Shown piece after piece: positions 32,291-43,380 of a stretch of 64,000 bases of DNA. Position 1 is the stretch's first letter; every line of letters starts with the position of its first letter. A model generated the notes under the pieces. That model saw only the letters and a list, made by a program, of their open reading frames with translations. It did not search any database and was not told where the DNA came from. The stretch covers positions 12,462,001 to 12,526,000 of the forward strand of contig CM060734.1 of NCBI GenBank assembly GCA_030704615.1. Reading direction: 5' to 3'. This stretch comes from Takakia lepidozioides (lineage: Eukaryota; Streptophyta; Takakiopsida; Takakiales; Takakiaceae). The position numbers and the translations under genes are program-made.

Positions 32291-33530
32291 CTATGCCACA
32301 ACCTCATGAGCAGTACTCCCTGCCTGCTTAGTCAATGACAAGGCCTCATCCTGCCCCATCATCTCATCCTTGAGGACCTCCTCAACCCGAGAAGAATCCC
32401 CAACCTCATCCATCACAGCCGCCTTGGCTGCCAACTCCCTCTGAACCTCGAGCACCTCCCACGTGTGCCATGGATGTCTACACCCCGTGGTCCGCACCGG
32501 CTCGCCCCCACTCACTGCCTGTACCATCTCGGTAGGCAGAGAGACTGTCAAGGGAAGTGCACTCCACACTCTACGTTGCTCAGCCATAGCCAAGTTGATA
32601 ACCCAGGTCAAGCAATTTAGATCCATCGCTTGCCCCAACACCTGACGACGTAATGCCTCAGAAAGAGAAGACACCGCCGTGGTCCCAGTGGAAAAACCCA
32701 TAGCCCGCTCTCGCTCGTCGGCATTAGGCTCCCACTAACTACTGCAACTGAGCACCCCACAAGAGGCTAGGTCCACTATCTCGGAAAGCATGCGATCCTG
32801 GGAAACTGAGCAGTGTAGGTAGTGCTGCTCGTGGTTGACCCACCTTATTGACCACTGCCAAAGGCGAACGGTCATCGACACACGCTGAGACTGCCTCCCT
32901 GTGTCCAAGATGCTATCAACTGTGAGGTGTGCTGGCCGCTGCATCCCATCAAATGCACGCTTGAGCAGTGCGGGTGACATCAAGTTAGTCCACCATATCC
33001 GTGGATGATGAGCCCGTGACTGCAACTGCATCCAGCAACACTGCTGACCCAAGCCACGACCGGACTTGATGCACACTGGCCATCACCCTGGCCCGAGAAT
33101 CGCCCAGCAGTGGCACATTCTCCAAGATGTATGCTGGAGATACAGCTTGATGAAGCTGTAAGTGGCGCAAAACCCGCACCATCTCCCAAAACAGACCCGA
33201 CCTCGAGTCTCGCAATCCATTGCCATGCCTGGCTGATGAATGCCCTTGGCAAGGCCAACCTGCCACTACCAAATCAATGGAGCCAACCCGCTCCAAATCC
33301 TGCACCCCCAGCAACGAAATGTATGCTGGCAAGGCCTGCTGATATCCACGAACTGCAGACACCGACAACAACTCAGGGTACTGCTGCACCAACTGAGCAA
33401 CATGACGGAGTGAGACGCGTCGTGCGGTCTCATCCCTCTCCACATACAAGTAACGCGTACTCGTACACTTGCCTGTAGAACAGCAACCAACCCGGTGCTG
33501 ATCCCACCAAACAAGTCTAGAAGGCAAATG
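32291..33530 (-). pseudogene. DNMT3-like cytosine-5 DNA methyltransferase in Ty3 polyprotein
   Basis: Transfers a methyl group to cytosine in DNA. It lies between protease and reverse transcriptase on the same strand. Motif I DLFGGISTGL is at about 33,520; then YLYVERDETARRVS; motif IV IDLVVAGWPCQGHSSA with the catalytic PCQ; RSGLFWEMVRVLRHL; motif VI YILENVPLLGDSRARVMAS; the motif VIII region HHPRIWWTNL; a target-recognition stretch (PRAALPTLLSFPGSHAFR); motif IX-like ADERERAMGF; and motif X-like LGQAMDLNCLTWVINL near 32,600. The order and motifs suggest DNMT3-like rather than DNMT1-like. Three or more frameshifts break it. A glutamate-rich linker follows to 32,291. A cleaner copy lies at 43.4-44.1 kb. 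Confidence 0.85.
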
Positions 33531-33895
33531 CCTTCATCCGGACACTGCCACACGATCGGTGTGGTGTCCAATGGTGACAACTGAGGTGGTCCTGGTGCAA
33601 TCCCCGCACTGTCCTCCTCACCTGACGGTACAAAAGCCTCTACCCAGGCTTGTTGCACATGACAATCAGCAACCCGCTGCAAATCCTTGCTCGAGCCCCA
33701 CAATGGAGTGTGAGCAACCATGGCAGACAACTCCGCCATACCATACATGTCATCTAGCTCTCCCGGAGGTGACACGTCCTGTGAATGAGTGTTGCCATCC
33801 AACAACTCTTCAGGCCAAGTCACTGCAGCTGTGAATGCTGTCAGTGTTGGCATCTTGCCTCGCTGGGCAACCGCAACTCCTCCTATGAACGTCAC
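33531..33895 (-). pseudogene. Linker between protease and methyltransferase
   Basis: An open stretch (PPGELDDMYGMAEL, then QLSPLDTTPIVWQCPDEG) leads directly into motif I of the methyltransferase. The same linker precedes the 43-44 kb methyltransferase copy. No domain of its own is recognised. Confidence 0.5.
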
Positions 33896-33925
33896 AGGGA
33901 GCTACACGCGCCGGCCCTCCCCTGA

Positions 33926-34291
33926 CTACCATCCAGGCCTATAGGAAGCTGACTCCTCCCAAAAATCCAGGGTGAAGCCCATGGGGTACAACATTGCCCC
34001 ACCAACAAGGACATCGTACGAGACCGCGTCTGTCACAATGGCCTTGGCTCTCATCACTGAGCCATCTGTAGGATGATCTCGCTGTAGTCTGATAGCCAAC
34101 TCACGCCGTGTCATGCCCCGAGCCTGCTTTGATCCTCCCAGAGATGTCTGCATCTGGAAAGGGCACGGCTCCATATCCGCCTCCGTGAGGCCCAAGCTTG
34201 CAATAGCAGCTCTGCCCAACATCAATGGCTGAGCTCCCGAGTCCAACAAGACTCGGAGTGGCCGGTACCTCTTGCTTGTCGGTCCACTCAA
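33926..34291 (-). pseudogene. Retropepsin (aspartic protease) of Ty3 element
   Basis: Cuts the polyprotein into mature parts. The catalytic loop reads VLLDSGAQPLMLG (D-S-G), followed by the flap-like region and YDVLVGGAMLYPMGFTLDF, which fits the second conserved block. Length of about 120 residues suits the family. The frame stops at 33,926, so it is separated from the methyltransferase frame by a stop or shift. Confidence 0.75.
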
Positions 34292-34306
34292 ACAGAAAAT
34301 GCCATC

Positions 34307-35468
34307 CTAGTTGTCTAACATAACAACTCCAGGTGTCACCATGGCGCGCTCAATGGCTGGCCTAGCTGGCAGCTCCATCAACCTGGCAGTTGCAGCTTGC
34401 CATGGTGCCGCCGTGGCAGTCTTGACCCTCACATCCGAGGATCCCTCCGGCACTACACCTCCCACTATCTCCACAGAAGATGAAGTAACCTCCCCACTCT
34501 CACAAAGTGTAGCTGCCAGCCTGAACACCTCAGCTGGTCTTACCCCCGGCGTCGCAATCATGGTAGCCGAGAACAATAGAGCCTGGCACACAGCTGTGGC
34601 CGCCCCCAGCAGCACACTAGCTGCCGTAGCCTTGGCAACACTAGGTAGTGGTGCTGCCCGTGTAGCTCTCCCCAATGGCATGGTAACCTCCGCCTCGGTA
34701 ACAGTCGGGCGAGAACTAGGTGCCATGGACGGCGTCGACACTGTCTCCGCCAATGTGAATGACTGAGGAAGCCTGGCCTGACGGCTTGCCTTCCCATGTT
34801 GTGGATCCAACTCCACCTCTGCACCCCGTGGCTCAGGAACTCGTGCCGCTCCTCGAGTCACTGCCGTAGCTGACTCCACTTGCACTAGTGGTAGTGCTGC
34901 CCCGCTCATAGTGGTAGTGGTAGTGCTGCCCGACACTAGTGGTAGTGGTAGTGGCACCCCTCACTAGTGGTAGTGCTGCCCCGCACATGAATCCCATGCC
35001 TCCCATGTCTCCTCCCTCATGAGCAGGAGGTGGACCATCCGGCCTTGGAGCCGGTACCACATGAGCTGTGGCCATGGCAGCGAGCCTCTGCTCTAGCTGC
35101 TGAAGCCGGTTGGCCATGCCTTGGTCACCACCCTGACCTCCGCGTCTTTGGCCATGTTGAGTTTGCCCTTGGCTTGCACCTCGTGCCTGGCCACCTCGTC
35201 CTCTCTGGGCTGCTCCACCTCGCCCCCGGCCACCATTGTTCCCTTGGAACTGGCCTGGGCGCAACTCAGGGTGCAAACCATAGCACTGGGCTTCTCCATG
35301 CTCGTATTTGCCACAATGCCCACACTGCAGATGTGCAGGCTGTGCCGGTGCCAAACCATTACCTCCCTCTGGGCAATCCTTCTTAACATGGGGTCCTCCA
35401 CATGTCCAGCACACCACATCCGCCCGTTGTTGGCTAGCAAATGAAGGGAGAGACCCCTGCATCTGAGG
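34307..35468 (-). pseudogene. Gag zinc knuckles and low-complexity linker
   Basis: Continues the gag frame past a TGA at 35,469. Two CCHC knuckles bind the element RNA: CWTCGGPHVKKDC and CGHCGKYEHGEAQC, near 35,400 and 35,330. A G/R/Q-rich stretch follows. From about 34,990 to 34,890 the DNA is a tandem repeat of AGTGGTAGTGCTGCC-like units. There the frame shifts and an A/V/T-rich linker runs to 34,307, just before the protease. Confidence 0.75.
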
Positions 35469-36524
35469 TCATCTCTGCCCTTCCCTGGGCTTCACCTGAG
35501 CCCCCTTGTTGCCTTGAGCACGTTGAGGTAGTGGCTGGCTAGGAGCACCACTACCCCGTGGTGCCTCCTTAGCAAATCCCACCATGACCACTCGTTCCTC
35601 CACCATGTTGAGCTCTATCCGCTCTGCCAGCAAAAACACATTTGCTAAGGTGGGTTGGGCCGCTTGTAGGAGAGTTGCATCCCGCACCCTTCTCCTCAGC
35701 TCCTTGTCCAATATCCCATACCAGAATTGGACTGCCTGAGCCTCCGTAACCCCTTGGGTTACATTAATCAAGCGCCTCATGCGAGTGAAAGCCTCCCTCA
35801 AGCTCTCAGTAGGCTTTCGTTGGAACTCTTGCGAGCTCCTCAACTTCTCTGTCCTCACCCCTTGGTAGTTCCTTCTCAACTCTTCGAAGAACTCCACAAC
35901 AGGGTTGAAGGCAGGCACCGCCACTGGTGCTGGTGCAGCAGTAGCTTGGGTGGACATCGTAGTTGTTGTACCACTAGTCCCACTACTGCTCGTGGAAGCT
36001 GCTGTTGTAGCTGCCGCTGCTGGTGCAGCTGCCGGTGTGGCTGCTGCCCTTGTGCCTCTAGTGATGGAGACATAGTCGGGTGACCAATACATCCTCCACT
36101 CTTCGATCTCAACATCGTGCCCCCGCCTAAACTCATGGTAATCATCCATGGGCGGCCCCTCAAGGTGCTGAAATAGCCCCTTCCATGCCATGAAAGGCGT
36201 AAACAGTTGTGGATTGCGCATTTGCTGCAAGTCACACCAACTATCAAACTCTTGGATAAAATCATCCAACTCAATGGTGCCCACCGCCCCAAAGTACCTA
36301 CGTGGCCCCTTGGTGGCTCCATACATTTCCTCCATTGTGTCCCACAACAATGGCAAGGAAACAACTTGCACCACCGGTGTGAGTCCTCCTGATTCACAAT
36401 CCGAATCAGAACCTTCCGTAGAAGATACAAGAGGTGAAGGTGGCCTAAACCGCACACCCCGTCTCGTATACCCGCTAGTATCGCTAGTGCTCGTACCGGC
36501 ACTTTCCCCAGCAACTAGTGGCAC
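35469..36524 (-). CDS. Gag capsid protein of Ty3/gypsy element
   Basis: Forms the virus-like particle. It is an intact 351-codon frame. It starts with an S/T/P-rich region, then TIELDDFIQEFDSWCDLQQM and TPFMAWKGLFQHLEGPP, a poly-A/T/S spacer, and the capsid core ELRRNYQGVRTEKLRSSQEF, then LREAFTRMRRLI, then AVQFWYGILDKELRRRV. This last pattern, with its W and L-R-R-R ending, is typical of retrotransposon gag. A single TGA ends it. The knuckle region follows in the same frame, so this may be a nonsense mutation or a readthrough stop. Confidence 0.8.
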   Translation of the reverse strand: MPLVAGESAGTSTSDTSGYTRRGVRFRPPSPLVSSTEGSDSDCESGGLTPVVQVVSLPLLWDTMEEMYGATKGPRRYFGAVGTIELDDFIQEFDSWCDLQQMRNPQLFTPFMAWKGLFQHLEGPPMDDYHEFRRGHDVEIEEWRMYWSPDYVSITRGTRAAATPAAAPAAAATTAASTSSSGTSGTTTTMSTQATAAPAPVAVPAFNPVVEFFEELRRNYQGVRTEKLRSSQEFQRKPTESLREAFTRMRRLINVTQGVTEAQAVQFWYGILDKELRRRVRDATLLQAAQPTLANVFLLAERIELNMVEERVVMVGFAKEAPRGSGAPSQPLPQRAQGNKGAQVKPREGQR

Positions 36525-37621
36525 CTCCGTGTTGACAAACTGACACTCAACCGGTCATGAACATGTCTCTAACCCCCTCTCCACAAGGTATCCGGGTAGA
36601 GAACCTGATGCGGCTTATGGTTTGGAATACTAGGTTCCTAACATAGCCTGCACCTGCACCTACATCCACCGCAGGCACTCCCATGGTTGGCTGGTCATCA
36701 CCTCCAACCTCACCACAAGAGAAACAAAGATGGTCTGACTGGTCATCAACCCAGCCTCACCATCGACAGCATGCTCTAGGTTGGATCGGCGATCAAGCCC
36801 GAGTCAACCACCTATAAAATCAAGCGCCCACACAAAACTAGCATGGCGCACAATCAAGCATGCAGGTGTGGAGGGGATCCAAACACAAGAATGAAAACAA
36901 CAACTCCCCCACACCAAAAATCTCTCCACAGTGTCGCTCCTGCAACCCAACCCAAACTCGGACCGACTCTTGCCTCCACCTACAGAAAGGTCTCGGCTTA
37001 CAAAGAAGGTGGAAAACTACGAGGAATGGAAGCTAAAGCAATGTCTATCCCCAGCACGCTCTCATCCTAACACCCTCTTTTTTTTCCTCTCTTCTCTCAC
37101 TTGCATGACCATGACAGCATCCTGTAGACACTCCTCAAACCGCCCTCCACGAGCTCATGAAACTTGGCCTCCAAGGCCCCATGCAAGCCTCCACAGGGTC
37201 CGCCAGTGCCTCCTTACGTCCACCAGCCATTCCTCCGAATGGAACCACCTCAGTAAACCACACCATTCGCTGAAGGTTCAAAAATGGAGCAAATAGAGGT
37301 ACATATAGGCCCCCAACAACATCCTGTCCAAAGAAATTACCTGCAGGCGGGTCTCCCCCATAGTTAAAAATTGGGCTGAAAACCCCCAAAAAGATTACCT
37401 ACAGGGAAGTAATCCCCTTTGTTAAAACGCAACAGGGAGGCAATTCCGACTTTTTTGCCGGATCAGCTAGCTCAAAACCGTTGTTCTTCAAAGCCCAGCC
37501 TCCCCATCAAGGTCCCACGAAACGAGTGAAAAAAAGTTTTTTTTTTTTTTTTTTTTTTTAATAATAATTATTATTATTATTAAATAATATAATAATTTAT
37601 AAATAAAATAATTAATATTTT
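36525..37621. other. Leader between R1 repeat and gag; poly-T tract
   Basis: Would be the untranslated leader of the minus-strand element. No gene is seen. A T run at about 37,537-37,560 and A/T-rich DNA to 37,620 border the R1 repeat. I could not find a convincing tRNA primer-binding site. Confidence 0.4.
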
Positions 37622-38787
37622 TACTCTGCCTGTTCGCAGCCTTCCGTGGCTCTAACCGCCACTACTCCTCACGGCCCACACTAGGCACTCGTTGGCCACG
37701 GGCTGCCCAGTGATACCCCGTGGTACCACTCCCACGAGCCTTCACGGCCCGCCATCCCCACTATCTGGTCACCGTGCCCACCCGTTGTGTCCGCACCACG
37801 ACTTCCAACGGTCACGGTCAACGGTCACGCCCTGGGCTCGTGATATCTCGTGATACCGCCCCAACGGCCCATCATGGCCACTATTCCCTGCGTTCCCTGG
37901 AACTCCCAACGAGTTCCCATGCGTTCCCGAGGCGTTCCCGGCGTTCCCACGCGTTCCCGAGCTCTCCCCGAGCTGGGGTTTGCTCCTGCACCTGCTGCCG
38001 ATGAGCTATGGCTTCTGCGGAGCCATCAGCCCCGTCGCCCTGCACTTTTGAGCTCTTACGACCCACTAGAAGTGCCTCCAACTCAACAAGCAAGCTATAT
38101 GCTACCCAACAAGCCCCATTTTCTTCATGAAGCTCACAAAAACAAATCTGAAAATACACACTTTTACAAACTTGGTGCACCTGCACTTCTCATGCATCTC
38201 CCTTGGCTCTAGGTTGCCTCGTTGCTGCCCTTCCAGCCCCGCTCTTGCCACTCCAAGAGCCCTTACACTGCTGAGTTTCAGATTGAAACTCCAACTCAGC
38301 ACATGTTTCACAAGTGCACTGATTTGCACACAAGAGGGACCAACCCCCTCTCTAATAGGCTCATGCACGGATCCCTGCACTCTAGGCTGAACTGCTTCTC
38401 ATGAAAACACAAGTGTGCTACAAAACAACTCGAACCTTGCACTCTCAGACTCGAGCTCATCTTTCTCGAGTGATAAGGAAAAGAATGATACAAGCATACA
38501 AGCTCTCTCAAACTCACACACTTGCACATGAAAACATCACTCATATATTAAGTCGAGTCAAGTACACCCCACGCCATGGGGAATCCACACTACGACACCA
38601 TAGCTAGACGCGGTGAGGCTCAACTCGAGAAAGATGAGCCCACCGCGATTTGCCGTGAAGATAACAATGCCAAGTGCCCAAACATATATTGACCCCTGGA
38701 TTGGCACTTGGGTCAATCCCAAATGTCAATATATAAAAGCTAGCTATTTCCTAGCTAACTTCACACTAGTGGTAAAATAACTTGACA
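37622..38787 (-). repeat. R1 LTR-like repeat, minus orientation (probable 5' LTR of Ty3 element)
   Basis: The reverse complement starts TGTCAAGTTATTTTACCAC at 38,787 and passes the same blocks as 19.6-21.1 kb: TTATCTTCACGG, TCTCGAGTTGAGCCT, and CGACTTAATATATGAG with a TATA box near 38,550. It ends CGAACAGGCAGAGTA next to A/T-rich DNA. It lacks ~390 bases found in the 19.6 kb copy. Its position and orientation, upstream of gag, suit a 5' LTR. Its outer edge abuts LINE sequence, so it inserted into a LINE. Confidence 0.7.
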
Positions 38788-40205
38788 AGGGGATTGGGGA
38801 GATGATGACAATTAGTGAGAGAAAAAGATGTTGGACTGGGTATGTGTGGAGTTGGTGGGTGACGTTGACAAGTGCGGGGTATTGGCAAGTGGGAAGTCCA
38901 AAGGTGGCGATTGGTTGTATGGGTCTGCGGGTAGTGGCGGGTGGGTTAGGAAGAAAGGGAGTCTGATATGTTGGTACAAGGGATACGGTGTTTGTTTGGA
39001 AATATAATGCATATCTTTCTTGGGGGTCGTTGGGAAGTGCGTGGATGATACTGGTGATGGTGGTGGGACCTGGGTTTGGATGAATGTCGCCACAACATAT
39101 TAGCATAAGTGCTTCACATGCGAGATTGTGGGTTTTGTGATGTGATGGGGGGTGATGTAGGGAATGATTGGATGCAAGGGGTTTTTGGTGGTATCTACTA
39201 TGTGGGCAGTGGGTTATAAGGTGAGGTTTGAGGAAAGGAGGGGTGGGGGATGGTGGGTGGAGGATATTATGGTGATGTATGTGGTGGATTTTGTGAAGGA
39301 TAGTAGAGTGACTGAGGGTGGGACTAGAGGTTAGTTTAGCTCTGGTGGGGTTTTGTGTGCGAGCTAGGGAAGTGGTTTTGACAGAGGGTGGGGAGGGGCT
39401 TAGGCCGGTAGGTGGGAGGTATATGTATTAGTGGGGGAGAAAGGAGATAGGTGGGTGTTAGATTTGGGATGACTGAGTTGGGTAATAATACGGACGAGGT
39501 GCTCTGGTGTGCCCTCTGTCTGATTAGCTGCAGCGGGACCACGTGTGCGTAGAGGATGCGCTGGCGGGTGGCAATGGAGTGAGAAGAGCGGGGGGGGGGG
39601 TCGAGCAGATATGAGGGCAGGGTCAGACGTAGATAGGGGTGGACAATGGCCTAGTGGGGGCACATGGTGCGGTCAAGGAGGGTCTTAAATGTTGGTGTTT
39701 GTGTGTAAGGTATCTTGCAGTAGAGTTTTATTATTGGTTGGGGGTGGCTAGGGATGCTAATATTTAACATAGGAGGGGAGGGCGCCAGGCGAGGAGAAGT
39801 TGTCGTAGTCTGATATCGTTGATGAATATGCCCGGGTAGTGTGGATGAATGAGTGTTGTAAGTAGGCGAGGGTGTTGGTTGGATGAACGCGATCGGAGGT
39901 AGTTGGTGGGCGGATGATTGTACCGCTGGATGTACGTCGTGACGGCTGTTGCGTATATTTATGGAGGGGGGTGGCCAGGGATGTATGATGAATACGTGGG
40001 AGGCAACACAAAGGAGGTCCGTTGTGGGGGGGGGGGGGGGTGGTAAGTACGGAATACCAAAAGGGCCATGCTTGTACAGGACCCCGACCCCTTGAAAGAT
40101 TCCAATACCCCGGGGTTTTATTCCAAAAGATTCTGTGGCACGGGCAAGAGGGCATGGGCTATTGAAAAGCACGGGGTAGAAATACCCCGGGGTAGTAAAA
40201 GGCAA
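38788..40205 (-). pseudogene. LINE 5' region with 2A-like motif, copy 1
   Basis: On the minus strand, P/T/H/S-rich open stretches (40,205-39,651 and others) lead to MLICCGDIHPNPGPTTI. The core at 39,065-39,091 reads GDIHPNPGP. Similar GD-x-x-x-NPGP sequences occur near the start of several non-LTR retrotransposon proteins and make ribosomes skip a peptide bond; the ones tested usually have DxExNPGP, and here H and P replace parts of that. The following frame (TSIIHALPND, PLSS) is cut at 38,788 by the R1 repeat. No endonuclease or reverse transcriptase remains. A run of 13 or more G lies at 40,027. Confidence 0.6.
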
Positions 40206-41280
40206 GGGGTAACTAACCCCATGCTACATGCCTGGGGTACCAGGTATATTATATGGAACGTATATCGTAATATACACGTCGTATATTACTACATACGCAT
40301 AGTATGTTTTTGATATTTTCGATAATCGGGTAAAACTGCCCAGACATGAAGCCTGTTTAGGGATTCGCAGCACGTCTCTCTCTCACGTCCTCTCTCTCAA
40401 GGCGGGCGTTTTCTCTCAAGGCGGGAGTTTTGCTCTGGCAATCTGTTGGCAAAGGAGCTCGAGAAAGCAAAGAGTTATGGCCTTAGCCAACATAATGTTT
40501 TAGAGGGGTTGGAGGGGGATGGGAGTCACCCTCTGCTTGACCCTGAGTGGAGGTTTTGGGATGGCAGTCACACATAGGTGTCTTGGAGACCACTCAAGAC
40601 AACCAGGCAGTTCTGTTAATGGGACTTGAGTACCCGATTGGGATGTCATATGTTGATGACACGGAGGTCTTCAAGGTGTAACAATTTCAACTCGGAACTC
40701 TTATTTTATATGTGTACTTCCTGGGTTGTGTGGCACCGTTAATTATTGCCTTGTGGATTCTTTCAGGCAACATAATATGAGTATGTACATTTGATTGTGA
40801 AAAATGATTACCACACCGTCTCACGTCATGGTTTTGAAATTAAAAGGTCATAAGGAGCTTTGTAGTAATGTCACTATAATTCATAACTGTAATGATATTG
40901 TGTGATATGTAGGTTTGCCTGGAATTCTCTGGTGTGTGATCTCTTCCAATCTGAATGCAACATGGAGTCTCCGGCTCCACCTACTCCTCTGGGCCTCCAG
41001 GTAAAGCAACCTTTGTTTCTGCCTTGTGCAAGTGTTACATCAGCATGTTCATGATGGATAGCTTGCATTGACCTCCACAATACCTTTCCCGGGTTGTGCC
41101 TTTGCTACGGATGTTGACTTGGGGTGGTGTGTGAACATGGCATCACCAAGCATGCCATCCGATCCCCTGGAAATGGATGCCCAGGAAATGGATGGAATGG
41201 AGAGGATGTTGGCCTCCGTGTGCCCCCCCTTTAGTCTTAAAGAGTTAAATAGCCCCATTCACTTTGATCGGCTGTAGCCA
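40206..41280 (+). other. Unassigned; one exon-like block
   Basis: Near 40,915-41,001 a short block (LVCDLFQSECNMESPAPPTP) lies between an acceptor-like TATGTAG and a donor-like CCAG|GTAAAG. From 41,068 the plus strand reads LEMDAQEMDGMERMLASV to a stop at 41,277. This might be an intron-containing gene, but no family is recognised and the evidence is thin. Confidence 0.25.
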
Positions 41281-43380
41281 TTTATTTTTCTGATTCTTTA
41301 CACTGTGTCATGACATGGCTCACGGCACCACACTGCAGTTCCTGGAAACTCAGCATACACCCTTGGCACCAATGTGATCGCAAGACGACTTGCAAGCTGC
41401 CTGATCCCCCATCCGCGGAAGGCGAGGGCTGGGAAACTCTCACATCATCTGATCCGAGCACTGCCCCCAAGCATGACTTAAGCTCTGGAGTCTTAGTACC
41501 GCATCATCGGCCTCTTCCGTATCATGTCAACACTCCTTCGCATGCTGCGCTTTCAGCTCCAGGTTTGATGCACGATCTCATGATGCGTACTCATATCTTA
41601 TCTGCATTACTGTCCTTCGTTAAGGTCTTAAAGTTCACTTGTTGGTGGCTCTATGGTCATTTAAGTCGAGCACTTCGTGAACTTGTCGTTTCAGCGTGCT
41701 TGACCACTTGGCATACTACCCGAGCCACTACTCGTTCTGGAGGGCGCTGGACTATACAGAGGCGTCTTCCCCCAACTCAAAACATGGGCTCCTTGGTTTG
41801 GCTTCGCAAGCTGATTTATTATATGGTGCTCATCTTCACTGTTGAACAGCTCCTGCCTATCACGATTGCGCACCAGGGCAATCTTTACAACCCGTCTTCA
41901 TTGGATTGGCCATGTTGTTATAGTAAGGTGTGTGTGTCAAGGCAAATTTTGCACCTTGTTGCTTCCCAAGAGATGCCTCTAAGCTCCATGCTTCACAGCC
42001 TGTTTAAGAACAGGGAGGAAGGAAAGGCCCCCCGCGACCTTGGTCTGCTGAAGAAGCCATCAAGGCATTTTACAGGATCTCTACAGCTTCGATTTGTGAG
42101 ACTCGAAGAAACCCCAAGCCCACCCCGGGCTGCCATCCGAGATGATGTCGTTGTCCGAAATGCGTCGGAGTCCCCTACCTCGACAGCGGCCGTGTCAATG
42201 CTCTACCACTACACGACACCGAAGTGGCTGCTGATGGAGACCACCTTTTTTGCACTACAACGGTCCCACACTTACATTCACGGTGCTCCCGTCCCAGCTG
42301 ATGAGCCCGTGCAGGGTTCTGCTACGTCGGGCAACCTGACTCTGTACTTCCATACTTCGTCATTGATGCGCAAGAGCCCCGGCTGCTCGACCCTACAACT
42401 GTTCTAGCTCCCGACTTACCGCCCATTGAGTAAAAGCTCCCAGCTCCCAGCTCCCACCTTCCATCACTCCAGTTAATCAACAAGTTGGGCAGTCAGAGGT
42501 GGTACCCGATGTCCCACCGACAACAAGCATTGGAGCACCATCTTTGAGGAGGCATTTGCTGCCAAAAAGCCCCACCAAACACTGTTGCTCAGAGGTGTGT
42601 CCCTGTGGACAGTGGTCGTTCAAGGCAATCATCTAACAAACTGGAGGGGTCAGGCGATAGCTGGGTGGATGTTGCACAAACAGCAACAGCAGCTCACGTT
42701 TCTTCCTCATCGAGCAACAATTCAAAAACCAAAACCCCCCGGCTCACCAACATCTTCAAAAGTGACCTGGTCATCTCAGCATTTTTAGACCTGCATCTGG
42801 CACCAGCTAGTATGCTCAAGTAGCTGGCACCCTACTTTCACCGAATCTCGCAACAGATGCGGTTTCTTGGGCTGCCGTTGCTACACGATATCAGCATGAA
42901 AGAAGCTTCGGAGTACCAGAAAGCGTATCTTATTCTGAATCCGTCCAGGAGGCCACGCTTCATCAATTGTCGCACAATGGTGCTTTTACGCAAGGCAAGC
43001 CGCAATGCTGCGAACACCAGCCGACATGCTCGAATATTGATCACGCCCAATTTGGAGACTCGTTGTTCATGGTGGGCCGAACATTGTAGACCAGATAAGC
43101 AACAGACCACTATCCTCCTTTCTGCTTACCTATGTTGTGCTCAATGTGCCCCCCATGTAATCTCTGGAAATTATACACTACCATTTCACCTATATGTGTC
43201 TTGGAAATGCACCGAAATATTCACCTCCAAACATGTCATTTACAGGGGAGACTCAAAAAGTTCTAAACTTACCAAGGCCATGACCTCTTTTCTATCAGCT
43301 GCATTGCCGACAATAACTACCCACATAGACGGTGCTCATTTATAGACCAATTTTAAAAAAAAAAACATAAGCTAGTTAAA
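41281..43380 (+). other. Unassigned region with coding-like blocks
   Basis: The longest open stretch (41,310-42,407) has a composition I do not trust as protein. At 42,605-43,345 one frame, broken by a TAG at 42,821, reads like protein (NIFKSDLVISAFLDLHLAPA, RFLGLPLLHDISMKEASEYQ, RPRFINCRTMVLLRKA). No domain is recognised. It could be part of an accessory gene of a DNA element. Confidence 0.25.

Noticed and set aside
34307-36543. Plus-strand open frames across gag and the linker
   Set aside because: They mirror the minus-strand gag, knuckle and A/V/T-rich linker codons, and none shows a domain.
41310-42407. 365-codon open frame as a real gene
   Set aside because: Composition lacks any domain or conserved block, and neighbouring splice-like sites disagree with it. 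I left it as unassigned sequence.
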